From assembly GCA_934504345.1 (NCBI GenBank), contig CAKSVR010000034.1, positions 1 to 24,561 of the forward strand: a stretch of 24,561 nt of DNA. The letters are read 5' to 3'. Below the pieces are notes generated by a model, which was not told the DNA's origin, ran no database searches, and saw only the letters and a program-made list of their open reading frames with translations. The DNA comes from an uncultured Agathobaculum sp. GTDB taxonomy: Bacteria; Bacillota; Clostridia; Oscillospirales; Butyricicoccaceae. This document shows, one piece after another, positions 6,941 to 14,311 of the stretch; position 1 is the first letter of the stretch; every line of letters begins with the position of its first letter. A program made the translations under genes and the position numbers.

Positions 6941-7573
6941 TTATTTGAAATATTTCTTATATATCGCATACATGGGCTTTCCGTGCCGCAGCAGCACCCG
7001 AATGAGCGAAACCGGCCGTATCGTGCAGTGTACGGTGAACGCCCACTCGGTGTGGTCGGCATCGAAATCCGCATCTACGCTGACATGATAGTCATGCATA
7101 TCGAAAGTATTCTCCAAAAACGGCACCAGAATACCCGCGAGTGCAGCCGACTGCCCGAGCAGGATGCCGGTCTGCGCCGCATCATCCGTGCCGATGAGCA
7201 CACGCGCGCGCAATCTGCTCACGCGGATGCGGTCGGTCAGGTCGCTGAGGAAGTCCCGCACAGCGCCCGCTATCTCTCCGACATCAAAGCCGTCCTTCGG
7301 CCGGGAAAAGCTGACTTTTCCGGATTTTTTCTCCGTTTTTTTCTCGTCCTCACTTTTTTCGGATGCGGCTTCGTCTTTTTTCTTTTTCAGGTGGCGCGGC
7401 TTCGGGTACAGCGGGATGCGGATGGGCCCGTATCGCGCCTCCACGCTCACCTCGCCGGTCGCGCCGACCGCCTCGATGCCCGCCCGGATATTGAGCAGCA
7501 CGAGCACAAAAATCAGCGCCAGCAGCACGATACCGAGCAGAATGCCGAGTATCCAGCACAAGATCGTCAGCAT
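6941..7573 (-). CDS. DUF2953 membrane-anchored protein (YtfI-like)
   Basis: About 210 residues: one N-terminal hydrophobic helix (about 2-28, LTILCWILGILLGIVLLALIFVL split by small residues), a beta-like segment (RYGPIRIPLYP), a highly charged lysine/glutamate linker (KKKKDEAASEKSEDEKK), and a C-terminal domain including DFDADHTEWAFTVHCTIRPVSLI, the DUF2953 signature region. Function is unknown; the family is often encoded next to ytfJ, as here. Three starts are possible: GTG 7582, ATG 7579 (overlapping the scpB stop as TGATG) and ATG 7573. The last is preferred because GGAG lies 8 nt before it. Coupling to scpB is likely with any of them. Confidence 0.8.
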   Translation of the reverse strand: MLTILCWILGILLGIVLLALIFVLVLLNIRAGIEAVGATGEVSVEARYGPIRIPLYPKPRHLKKKKDEAASEKSEDEKKTEKKSGKVSFSRPKDGFDVGEIAGAVRDFLSDLTDRIRVSRLRARVLIGTDDAAQTGILLGQSAALAGILVPFLENTFDMHDYHVSVDADFDADHTEWAFTVHCTIRPVSLIRVLLRHGKPMYAIYKKYFK

Positions 7574-7578
7574 CGGCA

Positions 7579-8217
7579 TCACTCCGTTTCCGGCGGCACG
7601 CTCTCGCCGCTGAGAAACCGGAGCTGCTCTCCGGGCGGTGTTTCGTGCAGCGTGCCGTCCATGTTGAGCTCCATCTGCTCGTTTTCCTCGAGCGCCGGCA
7701 GCGCGGGCAGTTCATCGATGCTGCTCAGCGAGAAACTGCGTAAAAACTGCTCGGTCGTGCGGAACAGCACGGGTCTGCCGGGCACATCCAGCCGTCCGGC
7801 CTCCTCGATGAACCCTTTTTCTGCCAGACTGCTGACCGTGTTGGCCGAATCTACGCCGCGCAGCTGATCGATGAACGCGCGTGTCACCGGCTGGCGATAG
7901 GCGATGATGGTCAGCACCTCGAGTGCGGCAGGCGACAGCGACGGCGGTCTGCGCGACTCGGTCACGCGGCGCACATACGGCGCGTACTGCGGCCTTGTCG
8001 CCAGCTGGAGCTTGTCCTCCAGCCGCAGGAGCAGGATGCCGCGGTTCTCGAAGTCGTAGCGATCCTCGAGGGCGGCCGCCGCCGTGAGCAGCTCGGCGGG
8101 CGTGGTTTCGAGCGCCGCCGCAAGCCGTTCGATGCTCACAGCATCGCCTGCCGCGAACAGCACGGCTTCCAGCCCGGCCTCGAGCGGAGTCATGCCGCCG
8201 TTATTCTGTGTTGTCAT
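7579..8217 (-). CDS. scpB: Segregation and condensation protein B
   Basis: ScpB is the winged-helix (kleisin-binding) subunit of the SMC-ScpAB condensin that organises and segregates the chromosome. The 212-residue protein has the two expected winged-helix units; SPAALEVLTIIAYRQPVTRAFI followed by RGVDSANTVSSLAEKGFIEE is the family signature, then GRPVLFRTTEQFLRSFSLSSIDELP. The C-terminal 35 residues are acidic and poorly conserved-looking. The start at 8217 overlaps scpA by 17 bases; an alternative ATG at 8193 (MTPLEAGLEAVLF) would remove eight residues and neither has a strong ribosome site, suggesting coupling to scpA. Confidence 0.93.
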   Translation of the reverse strand: MTTQNNGGMTPLEAGLEAVLFAAGDAVSIERLAAALETTPAELLTAAAALEDRYDFENRGILLLRLEDKLQLATRPQYAPYVRRVTESRRPPSLSPAALEVLTIIAYRQPVTRAFIDQLRGVDSANTVSSLAEKGFIEEAGRLDVPGRPVLFRTTEQFLRSFSLSSIDELPALPALEENEQMELNMDGTLHETPPGEQLRFLSGESVPPETE

Positions 8218-8914
8218 TTGTCAGCATCAGCTCCATCTCCTCGCCGTCACCCTCCAGACGGATGCGGCGGTTTTTGGACAGCTCCAGCACGGCCAGAAAG
8301 GTCGCCACGATCTCCGAACGGTCCTTTGCATCATCGAACAGCCGCAAAAACGGCACGCGGATGCGGTGCAGGAACCGTTTGAGGATGGCCGTCACGCGGC
8401 CCTCGACCGGCGCTGGCTCCCGCCCGACAATGCCCGAAAAGGCACTCGCCGGAGGCGGCAGTCTGCGCTTGGTGCGCCGCAGCATCTTGTTCGCCGCACG
8501 GATGAGGTCGTTCACCGTGTGGTGATACTCCACCGGCCCGTCCTCGCGCGGCTCGGGCTGCTTTACGAAAATATCCCGGCCGTTCTCGTTCTTTTCCGCG
8601 AAAAACGCGGTCGCACTCTTGAGGCGCTGGTATTCGAGCAGCAGCTCGACCAGTCCGGCACGCGGATCGTCCTCGGGCTCGTCCTCCTCGTGCTTCGGCA
8701 GCAGCATCTTGGATTTGATGTACACCAGCTGCGCCGCCATCGCGATGAAGTCGCCCGCAACGTCAAGATCCATGCGCTCGGCCTCGTGCAGCACGGCCAT
8801 GTACTGCTCGAGTATCTCCGCGATGGGAATATCGTAGATGCTCACCTTGTTTTTGGAGATCAGGTGCAGCAGCAGGTCGAGCGGGCCGTCAAAATTGTCT
8901 AAGTGAAATTCCAT
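8201..8914 (-). CDS. scpA: Segregation and condensation protein A
   Basis: ScpA is the kleisin that bridges SMC heads in bacterial condensin. The 237-residue protein starts with the diagnostic FDGPLDLLLHLISKNKVSIYDIPI and continues with EQYMAVLHEAERMDLDVAGDFIAMAAQLVYIKSKMLLP. An acidic linker (HEEDEPEDDP) follows, and the C-terminal winged-helix region includes VTAILKRFLHRI and IVATFLAVLELSKNRRIRL. Length is normal. It follows the M50 protease gene by 4 nt and overlaps scpB, so it is probably in one transcript with both. Its own ribosome site is weak. Confidence 0.95.
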   Translation of the reverse strand: MEFHLDNFDGPLDLLLHLISKNKVSIYDIPIAEILEQYMAVLHEAERMDLDVAGDFIAMAAQLVYIKSKMLLPKHEEDEPEDDPRAGLVELLLEYQRLKSATAFFAEKNENGRDIFVKQPEPREDGPVEYHHTVNDLIRAANKMLRRTKRRLPPPASAFSGIVGREPAPVEGRVTAILKRFLHRIRVPFLRLFDDAKDRSEIVATFLAVLELSKNRRIRLEGDGEEMELMLTNDNTE

Positions 8915-8918
8915 AGAC

Positions 8919-9557
8919 TTACAAAAATAGGCTGACGCAGTTCACCGCCAGCGTCAGCACGCCGCTCTGCACCAGATTCATGATGCCGTCCAGCCAGCCG
9001 CGCCACAGCGCAAGGATGAACACCAGCAGGATGATATTCTGATACTTTTGCAGCTTCAGCGACCACGAAAACGGCAGGAATGCATCCACCACGCGCGAGC
9101 CGTCCAGAGGATGCACCGGGATGAGGTTGAATACGCCGAGGCCCACCGACATACTCGCCACGATGGCAAGAAACTGCGCCAGCGACCACATAAACGCGCT
9201 GCTACCGTTCATACGCACGACAAAATACAGGCAGTACGCCGCAAATGCCGTGATAAAATTCGAGATCGGGCCGGCCAGCGCGGTCAGCGCCATACCCCAT
9301 CGACGATTCTTGAAATTGGCGATGTTCACCGGCACCGGCCGCGCCCAGCCGAAGCCGAACAGCAGCAGGCACACGAAGCCCATCGGGTCGATGTGCGCCA
9401 GCGGCGAAAGCGTTACACGGCCGGAGTCGCGCGCCGTGCGGTCGCCGAGCAGATATGCCGCACCGCCGTGGGCGCTCTCGTGGATGGACAGGCACAGCAC
9501 GATCGCGGGCAGCGAAAGCGCCAGTGTGATAAACGCAGAACGGATGTCACCGCTCAT
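8919..9557 (-). CDS. Site-2 protease family (M50) membrane metallopeptidase
   Basis: A 212-residue polytopic membrane protein with the zinc-binding HExxH motif as HESAHG in the first conserved helix, a central GPISNFITAFAAYCLYF helix, and the third-ligand region NLIPVHPLDGSRV, the NPDG-like motif of the family. This is the short soluble-domain-free M50 type found next to scpA in many Firmicutes; its substrate is unknown. ATG 9557 is preferred, with GGAG 7 nt upstream; a TTG at 9575 with GGAGG 7 nt upstream is a real alternative and would add six residues. It is the first gene of the long minus-strand run and has a good promoter at 9631-9659. Confidence 0.88.
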   Translation of the reverse strand: MSGDIRSAFITLALSLPAIVLCLSIHESAHGGAAYLLGDRTARDSGRVTLSPLAHIDPMGFVCLLLFGFGWARPVPVNIANFKNRRWGMALTALAGPISNFITAFAAYCLYFVVRMNGSSAFMWSLAQFLAIVASMSVGLGVFNLIPVHPLDGSRVVDAFLPFSWSLKLQKYQNIILLVFILALWRGWLDGIMNLVQSGVLTLAVNCVSLFL

Positions 9558-9630
9558 CAAAGCTCTCCAAAGCAAGCTGTTTCCTCCATTAAACTGTGAT
9601 TCTGTGTTCTATATTACCCTATAATGGATT

Positions 9631-9659
9631 ATTATAACACGGATAGTGCGTATTGTCAC
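9631..9659 (-). promoter_or_regulatory. Promoter of the M50-scpAB operon
   Basis: Minus strand GTGACA (9654-9659), 17-nt spacer, consensus TATAAT (9631-9636). The leader to ATG 9557 would be about 67 nt. The intergenic space to kdpD (9558-9824) otherwise holds AT-rich short repeats (TAATTCCTAATTG type around 9725-9755) with no gene. Confidence 0.75.
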
Positions 9660-9783
9660 TTTATTCTTTCCATCAAGCGGCATTACGAGGAAATGTGTTG
9701 ATTACCCCCCAATATCAGCACCCCATAATTCCTAATTGCTAATTCCTAATTCAATAAAATTAGCGCCACATTAACAGATTATC

Positions 9784-9792
9784 TGCTATAAT
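9784..9792 (+). promoter_or_regulatory. Extended -10 promoter of the kdpDE-like pair
   Basis: TGCTATAAT has the TGN extension plus a consensus -10. No good -35 is found at 16-18 nt, as expected for extended -10 promoters. A leader of about 26 nt with GGAGG leads to ATG 9825. Confidence 0.6.
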
Positions 9793-9824
9793 TAACTTGT
9801 ACATTTCTGTTTGGAGGACATACC

Positions 9825-10907
9825 ATGAAACGACAGGACGGCAAACCGCGTTTGTTTTCGTTTACGCTGCGCGATCTTCTCATCTCCGCGGTGATATTTA
9901 CCTGCGCGCTCGCGCTGTGCATCCTGCTGCGCCGTTTGGACAGCAGCGACGGCTTCGCCGCTCCGGTATTCGTGCTGGCGGTGCTGCTCATCTCGCGCTT
10001 TACCAACGGCTATGTTTTCGGCACGCTGGCCGCGATACTGAGCGTTGTCGGCATCAATTACATCTTCACATTCCCCTACTGGGAGTTCAACTTCACCATG
10101 ACCGGCTATCCGCTCACCTTTCTGGTCATGCTGTGCGTGTCGCTCGTCACCTGCACGATGACGACCAAGATCAAGCAGCAGGAGCAGTTCCGCATGGAGA
10201 GCGAGCGCGAGAAAATGCGCGCCAACCTGCTGCGCTCGGTGTCGCACGACATCCGCACGCCGCTGACCTCCATCGTCGGCGCGACCTCGGCCGTGCTCGA
10301 AACGCCTGACCTTTCGCCCGAACAGCAGCGCCAGCTGCTCGAGGATGTGCGCGACGATGCACAGTGGCTCGTGCGCGTGGTCGAAAACCTTCTGTCCATC
10401 ACCCGCATGGGCGAGGACCCCAAGCTGTCCAAGCAGCCCGAGGCCGCCGAGGAGGTGCTCGGCGAGGTGGCCCGCAAGTTCCGCAAGCACTATCCCGGAG
10501 TCAAGGTTTCGGTATCCGTGCCGGAGGAACTGCTCATCGTGCCGATGGATGCCATCCTCATCGAGCAGGTGATGACGAATCTGCTCGAAAACGCAGTGCG
10601 CCACGGCAAAAACACCACAAAGATCGCCCTTTCCGTCCGCCGAGAGGACAATAACGCCGTGTTCGCCGTGCAGGATAACGGCGGCGGCATCCCGAAAAAG
10701 CTGCTGCCCGTGCTGTTCAGCGGCACGCTGCGCCACAGCGATACACCCACCGGCGACGGCAAGCGCAACATGGGACTGGGCCTGTCGGTCTGCAGCGCGA
10801 TCGTCCGCGCGCACGATGGCACAATGGCTGCTCAAAATAAAGACGACGGCGCGGAATTTACGTTCCGCCTGCCGATGATGGAACTCGAAAAGGAGCTGGA
10901 ACCTTAA
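9825..10907 (+). CDS. KdpD-like sensor histidine kinase lacking the N-terminal KdpD domain
   Basis: A 360-residue membrane kinase. Four hydrophobic segments (about 16-35, 46-58, 63-80, 95-113) form a DUF4118 (KdpD-type) membrane domain, with ISRFTNGYVFGTLAAILSVV typical of it. Then come the H-box SVSHDIRTPLTS (H141), the N-box NLLENAVRHG (252-261), G1 as DNGGGI (284-289) and G2 as GLGL (317-320). Full KdpD is about 900 residues with an N-terminal KdpD/Usp-like sensor and GAF; those are absent, so the protein starts almost at the membrane domain. The stop codon directly touches the start of the response regulator gene. No kdpFABC potassium pump is in the window, so its target is open: a potassium or turgor system elsewhere is likely by family, not shown. 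Confidence 0.88.
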   Translation: MKRQDGKPRLFSFTLRDLLISAVIFTCALALCILLRRLDSSDGFAAPVFVLAVLLISRFTNGYVFGTLAAILSVVGINYIFTFPYWEFNFTMTGYPLTFLVMLCVSLVTCTMTTKIKQQEQFRMESEREKMRANLLRSVSHDIRTPLTSIVGATSAVLETPDLSPEQQRQLLEDVRDDAQWLVRVVENLLSITRMGEDPKLSKQPEAAEEVLGEVARKFRKHYPGVKVSVSVPEELLIVPMDAILIEQVMTNLLENAVRHGKNTTKIALSVRREDNNAVFAVQDNGGGIPKKLLPVLFSGTLRHSDTPTGDGKRNMGLGLSVCSAIVRAHDGTMAAQNKDDGAEFTFRLPMMELEKELEP

Positions 10908-11621
10908 ATGAATATTCGTGAAAAAGTACTGGTCGTGGAGGATGAAAAGAGCATCGCACATTTCATTTCCACTATTTTGAACTCCAACGGCTATGAAACG
11001 CTGCTCGCCCGCTCGGGCGCGGAGGCGCAGACCATGATCTCCTCGCACTGCCCGGATCTTGTCATCCTCGACCTCGGTCTGCCGGATATGGACGGCATCG
11101 ATGTGCTGCGCGGCCTGCGCTCATGGTCGAGCCTGCCGGTCGTGGTGGTTTCCGCCCGCTCGCACGAGCATGACAAGGTGCAGGCACTCGACCTCGGCGC
11201 GGACGATTACTTGACAAAACCGTTCGGCACCGCCGAGCTGCTGGCGCGTGTACGCACCGCCATCCGCCACACGCGCACGACCTCGGCCAACAGCGAGATT
11301 GCCCAGCAGGGCACCTACACGGTCGGCGAAATGACCATCGACTACAACAAGCATCAGGTGCTCGTGCGCGGTGAGAACGTCCGCCTGACGCTGAGCGAGT
11401 TCCGCATCGTGGCGCTGCTCGGCAAGTTCGCGGGCAAGGTGCTCACCTACGATTACATCATCAAGGAGCTGTGGGGACCGCGCGCAGGCGGTGATAATCA
11501 GATTTTGCGCGTCAATATGGCAAATATCCGCCGCAAGATCGAGAAAAACCCTGCCGAACCGGAATATCTGTTCACTGAAGTCGGTGTGGGCTACCGCATG
11601 GCGGAAAACACAGATAATTGA
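10908..11621 (+). CDS. KdpE-like response regulator (OmpR family)
   Basis: A 237-residue regulator with a receiver domain (acidic pair E11-D12, phospho-acceptor D55 in LVILDLGLPD, S82, K104 in TKPF) and a C-terminal OmpR winged helix (LTLSEFRIVALLGKFAGKVLTYDYIIKELWG, then NMANIRRKIE and FTEVGVGYRM). The PRAGGDNQILRVNMANIRRK segment and the sensor partner point to the KdpE subgroup. The gene starts on the base after the kinase stop, and its ribosome site would be inside the kinase 3' end (AAGGAG). It ends at the edge of a hairpin-rich gap. Regulated genes are not visible here. Confidence 0.9.
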   Translation: MNIREKVLVVEDEKSIAHFISTILNSNGYETLLARSGAEAQTMISSHCPDLVILDLGLPDMDGIDVLRGLRSWSSLPVVVVSARSHEHDKVQALDLGADDYLTKPFGTAELLARVRTAIRHTRTTSANSEIAQQGTYTVGEMTIDYNKHQVLVRGENVRLTLSEFRIVALLGKFAGKVLTYDYIIKELWGPRAGGDNQILRVNMANIRRKIEKNPAEPEYLFTEVGVGYRMAENTDN

Positions 11622-11713
11622 AAATGGAGGATGTCGCCAGCCTTGCGTGAGTTCCGTCCGCGCTGCGACAAGCTCTCCTTGCGCGATACAATCATTTTCC
11701 ATTTCCAAACAAA
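11622..11713. other. Gene-free tail after kdpE with a repeat-like sequence
   Basis: This follows the kdpE stop. It starts GAAAATGGA-like and ends in CATTTTCCATTTCC, with TGTCGC and GCGACA able to pair across about 30 nt. The end sequences resemble those of the element at 19840-19928. No reading frame of interest and no promoter is seen. Confidence 0.45.
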
Positions 11714-11739
11714 AATCCCGAACCAAACGGTTCGGGATT
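11714..11739. terminator. Terminator hairpin A (11-bp stem)
   Basis: AATCCCGAACC-AAAC-GGTTCGGGATT. On the minus strand it is followed by TTTTGTTT, a good U tract; on the plus strand the tail is weak (CAGTTTG). The stem is the same as in the hairpin at 11963-11990, 249 bp away. Confidence 0.75.
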
Positions 11740-11955
11740 CAGTTTGTCAAAAAGTCGGTATTGAACCAATTTCATCATATCGCGCGGCAGCGCGCGTTAA
11801 ATAGAATTTGCCGTGCAAATTCATAAAAAGGCAGGGCGTGTACCTGCCTTTTTATACCCTGAGAGGGAAAAAGTTTCCGTATGGGAACTTTTGGACGACT
11901 TTGGAACGGCCTACGGTCCGTTCCTGCTTGTCGGCGAAACTGTAGTTTCGCGACA
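11740..11955. repeat. Dense array of hairpins in the convergent kdpE/deacetylase gap
   Basis: Between two near-identical terminators there are six further palindromes almost end to end: 11781-11794 (CGCGC/GCGCG), 11804-11822 (GAATTTGC/GCAAATTC), 11825-11853 (listed as a terminator), 11869-11892 (10 bp, one G-T pair), 11903-11924 (GGAACGG/CCGTTCC) and 11929-11955 (about 12 bp, one bulge). No conserved reading frame is seen. The GGAACGG/CCGTTCC hairpin recurs at 17565-17583. Confidence 0.7.
11825..11853. terminator. Bidirectional terminator hairpin
   Basis: AAAAAGGCAGG, 7-nt loop, CCTGCCTTTTT: a perfect 11-bp stem with A and T runs on both flanks, so it can work in either direction. It lies in the middle of the gap between the convergent kdpE-like and deacetylase genes. 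Confidence 0.8.
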
Positions 11956-11962
11956 GCCTGAA

Positions 11963-11990
11963 AAATCCCGAACCGGTTGGTTCGGGATTT
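11963..11990. terminator. Terminator hairpin B, just after the deacetylase gene
   Basis: AAATCCCGAACC-GGTT-GGTTCGGGATTT, 12-bp stem. It lies 7 nt beyond the deacetylase TGA and carries T tracts both ways (TTTCTTTTG on plus, ATTTTTC on minus). It serves the deacetylase and may stop read-through from kdpE. Confidence 0.85.
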
Positions 11991-11997
11991 CTTTTGT

Positions 11998-13932
11998 TCA
12001 GGTGAACTCCGTCGGGGAGTAAGTGCCGTCTGCGATCTGCTGTGCGACTTCATCCGTCAGGCCGTTGTAGACAACGCCCGGCTCCAGTGTGATGCCGTGG
12101 ATAGCGGCCAGCTGGGAAACCGTAACGAATGCATACGTCTTGTCCGTGCGGCTTTGCAGCTCGTCGATGGCAGCCAGTGCGCCCTCGACCGAGGTTTCGT
12201 ACAGGTCGTGCATCAGGACAACATCGCCGTCGCCCGCCTGCTCTACGATGACCTGCTTAACGTGCTCTGCATCGCGGTATCTCCAGTCCTCGGTGTCCAC
12301 GCTCCAGTTGATGATCGGGTAGCCCAGCTCCTTGGCGACTGCCTTTACATCCGCGTTCACGCCGCCGCCGACCGGGCGCAGCACCTGCGGGTCCTGTCCG
12401 GCGATCTGGTGGATAGCCTTTGTCGCATCATCGATCTGGCTGCGGATGTCATCCGTGCCGAGGCCGGTCAGGTGGCTCATCGGGTGGTTCATGGTGTGGT
12501 TGCCGAGCTCGTGACCCTCATTCACCATGCGCGGCAGAACGTCCGACACCTCGGATACGCGCTCGCCTACCATCAGGAATGTTGCGACTGCGCCGCGCTC
12601 CTTGAGGCCGTCGAGCAGGTAGTTGGTCAGGCCGTTCGGATAGCCGTCCTTTTTACCGGTCGGGCCGTCGTCAAACGTCAGCGCGATGTAGACATCGGCC
12701 TCCGGAATATCACCGTCAATGGCATCGGAAAGCTGGTCTTTCATCGCCTTGAGGTAGGCTTTCTGGCTGTCAAAGCCGTCGAGCGCTACATCGGTGAACG
12801 AGAATGCGCCGTCGCCGAGGTCGGTGCAGGTCTTGCCGAGGATGGCGGCAATGCACGACGGCGTAACGTAAAAGCGGTTCTTATCGGTATCCGTGTAGGT
12901 CGAGAAATCGCCGCTGACACGCTTACCGTTTACCTTGGTCTTGCCGTTGTCGGCATCGATCTCGGCGGTCGTATCGCCGCAGGTGACGTTCCATGTGCCC
13001 TGTCCGTCATCCTTTGCAGTGCCGCCCAGCGCATTCATCACGGCATTGAGCGGGATGTAGACCGTACCGTCCTGCTCGAGCACGCCCACACCGAGCTTTT
13101 TGCCGTCCTCGACCATGTGCTTGTTCGTGCCCTCGTACAGCAGATGATCCGAGCCCACGCGCATGAGCACACTGCCATTCATCACCTGTGTTTCGGACGG
13201 ACCGAGCAGCGTCAGCGTTTTGTCCTTCAGGCTGCTGATCTTGTCATCGGTCAGCGCCTTTTTCGACTGGCTGATGATGAACAGATCACCGTCCTCCGCC
13301 GCTACCTCGCCGGTCTGCCACGAAAGCGCCTGACAGAGATCCTTGAGCGGTGCATAGGTCACGCCATCCTTTTCGACCGGCGCGGAAACCAGCTCCACCT
13401 TTTCCTCACCTGCCAGCATGGTCGTGCTGCTGGCCGTTACGGTCAGCGTGGACTTTTTGTGCGTGATCGTGCCGGATTTGGCGGCCGAATCCCAGCTGAG
13501 CTCCAGATTCAGGCTATCGCACAGCGAGCTGAGCGACACCATCACGTTGCCCTTGCTGTCGCGGTAGGGCGCGCTGTCGATCTGTATCTCTTTGCCGTCC
13601 TTGCAGGCGTTGGTGTTGCCGATCTGGTAGACCATCACGCTGCGCTCGGTGTTCACGACCGCGCTGACGACAGTGCCGACTGCCCGCACAGCAAAAAAAA
13701 TCAGCGCCGCCAGCAGAATGATCATCGCAAAGAAAATGCCGTAGTGGCTGTTCCGCCGTCTGCGGCGGCGTTTGCGCCGATGCGGCTGCGGCTCACGCCG
13801 CCGGGTGTCCTCATACTGCGTATCGCGGCGATAACCGTCGCGGCGGCGGCTGTCACCGCGCTGCGGCGCACGCGGCTGTGATGCACGGCGGCTCGAACCG
13901 TTGTGCATCGATTGATATGCCATTGTTGTCAT
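11998..13932 (-). CDS. Membrane-anchored polysaccharide deacetylase (NodB domain) with copper-amine-oxidase-N-like stalk
   Basis: A 644-residue type II membrane protein. Residues 1-60 are cytoplasmic and very basic, with a run of six arginines (55-60); 65-84 is the transmembrane helix; about 95-385 appears to hold two repeats like the copper amine oxidase N-terminal domain (for instance VMVSLSSLCDSLNLELSWD and TVYIPLNAVMNALGG); about 414-640 is NodB. The catalytic motifs are complete: TFDDGP (D421, D422), NHTMNHP (H479, H483), RPVGGG (R519), WSVDTEDW (D546) and LMHD (H575). Such enzymes remove acetyl groups from peptidoglycan or another cell-surface glycan outside the cell. ATG 13932 has AAGGA upstream; ATG 13923 is an alternative. 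It is monocistronic, with its own extended -10 promoter and terminator. Confidence 0.9.
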   Translation of the reverse strand: MTTMAYQSMHNGSSRRASQPRAPQRGDSRRRDGYRRDTQYEDTRRREPQPHRRKRRRRRRNSHYGIFFAMIILLAALIFFAVRAVGTVVSAVVNTERSVMVYQIGNTNACKDGKEIQIDSAPYRDSKGNVMVSLSSLCDSLNLELSWDSAAKSGTITHKKSTLTVTASSTTMLAGEEKVELVSAPVEKDGVTYAPLKDLCQALSWQTGEVAAEDGDLFIISQSKKALTDDKISSLKDKTLTLLGPSETQVMNGSVLMRVGSDHLLYEGTNKHMVEDGKKLGVGVLEQDGTVYIPLNAVMNALGGTAKDDGQGTWNVTCGDTTAEIDADNGKTKVNGKRVSGDFSTYTDTDKNRFYVTPSCIAAILGKTCTDLGDGAFSFTDVALDGFDSQKAYLKAMKDQLSDAIDGDIPEADVYIALTFDDGPTGKKDGYPNGLTNYLLDGLKERGAVATFLMVGERVSEVSDVLPRMVNEGHELGNHTMNHPMSHLTGLGTDDIRSQIDDATKAIHQIAGQDPQVLRPVGGGVNADVKAVAKELGYPIINWSVDTEDWRYRDAEHVKQVIVEQAGDGDVVLMHDLYETSVEGALAAIDELQSRTDKTYAFVTVSQLAAIHGITLEPGVVYNGLTDEVAQQIADGTYSPTEFT

Positions 13933-13966
13933 CCTTTCTATCCTTCTTTTCCTATTGCATTTATTT

Positions 13967-13975
13967 ATTATAGCA
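13967..13975 (-). promoter_or_regulatory. Extended -10 promoter of the deacetylase gene
   Basis: Minus strand TGCTATAAT about 35 nt before ATG 13932, without a clear -35. Just upstream GTTACAG and GTTACTG repeat within 20 bp (13995-14014 region), a possible regulator site. Confidence 0.55.
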
Positions 13976-14026
13976 CCTTTCGACAGAAAAACAGGTTACA
14001 GTTCTGTTACTGTTTGGCTTTTTCGT

Positions 14027-14215
14027 TCAAAGTTCCTCGCCTGCGCTCCAGTTGACCAGATGCGGCGATTTTTTCGGCTTCACAGTCGCCGGATCAGGCA
14101 CCTTTACCCCAAAAAAGTCATACCACTGACCGCATTCCTCACACTGCCACGCAGTCGCCTCGGTTTCATCCATAATATAGATCTCGTTGCCGCAGTCACA
14201 GTTCAAAATCGTCAT
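14027..14215 (-). CDS. Small zinc-ribbon protein (62 residues)
   Basis: The protein has a CxC pair near the start (ILNCDCGNEIYI, C6 and C8) and a CxxC pair (WQCEECGQWYDFF, C25 and C28), the spacing of a small zinc ribbon. The C-terminal third is basic and proline-containing (PDPATVKPKKSPHLVNWS). It is supported as a real gene by GGAGG 9 nt before ATG, an extended -10 upstream, and good codon use over the whole length. I do not recognise a named family. It stands alone between the collagen-like gene and the deacetylase on the same strand. Metal binding is inferred from the cysteines only. Confidence 0.75.
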   Translation of the reverse strand: MTILNCDCGNEIYIMDETEATAWQCEECGQWYDFFGVKVPDPATVKPKKSPHLVNWSAGEEL

Positions 14216-14261
14216 GCTGTCCTGCCTCCTCTGATTTTCTTTTTATCTTTTTATTATATTA

Positions 14262-14270
14262 AGTATAGCA
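14262..14270 (-). promoter_or_regulatory. Extended -10 promoter of the zinc-ribbon gene
   Basis: Minus strand TGCTATACT, with no clear -35, followed by an AT-rich leader to ATG 14215. Confidence 0.5.
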
Positions 14271-14311
14271 CATCTGTTATGCAAAGTCGAACGCTGTCAT
14301 ACGATTGTAAC

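Noticed and set aside
9557..9590. A 10-codon leader frame (MEETACFGEL) ending TGATG at the M50 protease start
   Set aside because: The ATG overlaps the GGAGG used by the alternative TTG start and has no site of its own; this is likely chance.
11714..11990. A CRISPR-like or integron-like array
   Set aside because: The stems differ in sequence except for the two terminators, spacing is irregular, and no cas or integrase gene is near.
11977..13881. A 634-residue plus-strand frame opposite the deacetylase
   Set aside because: Antisense shadow of a gene with complete NodB motifs; no ribosome site and no recognisable domain.
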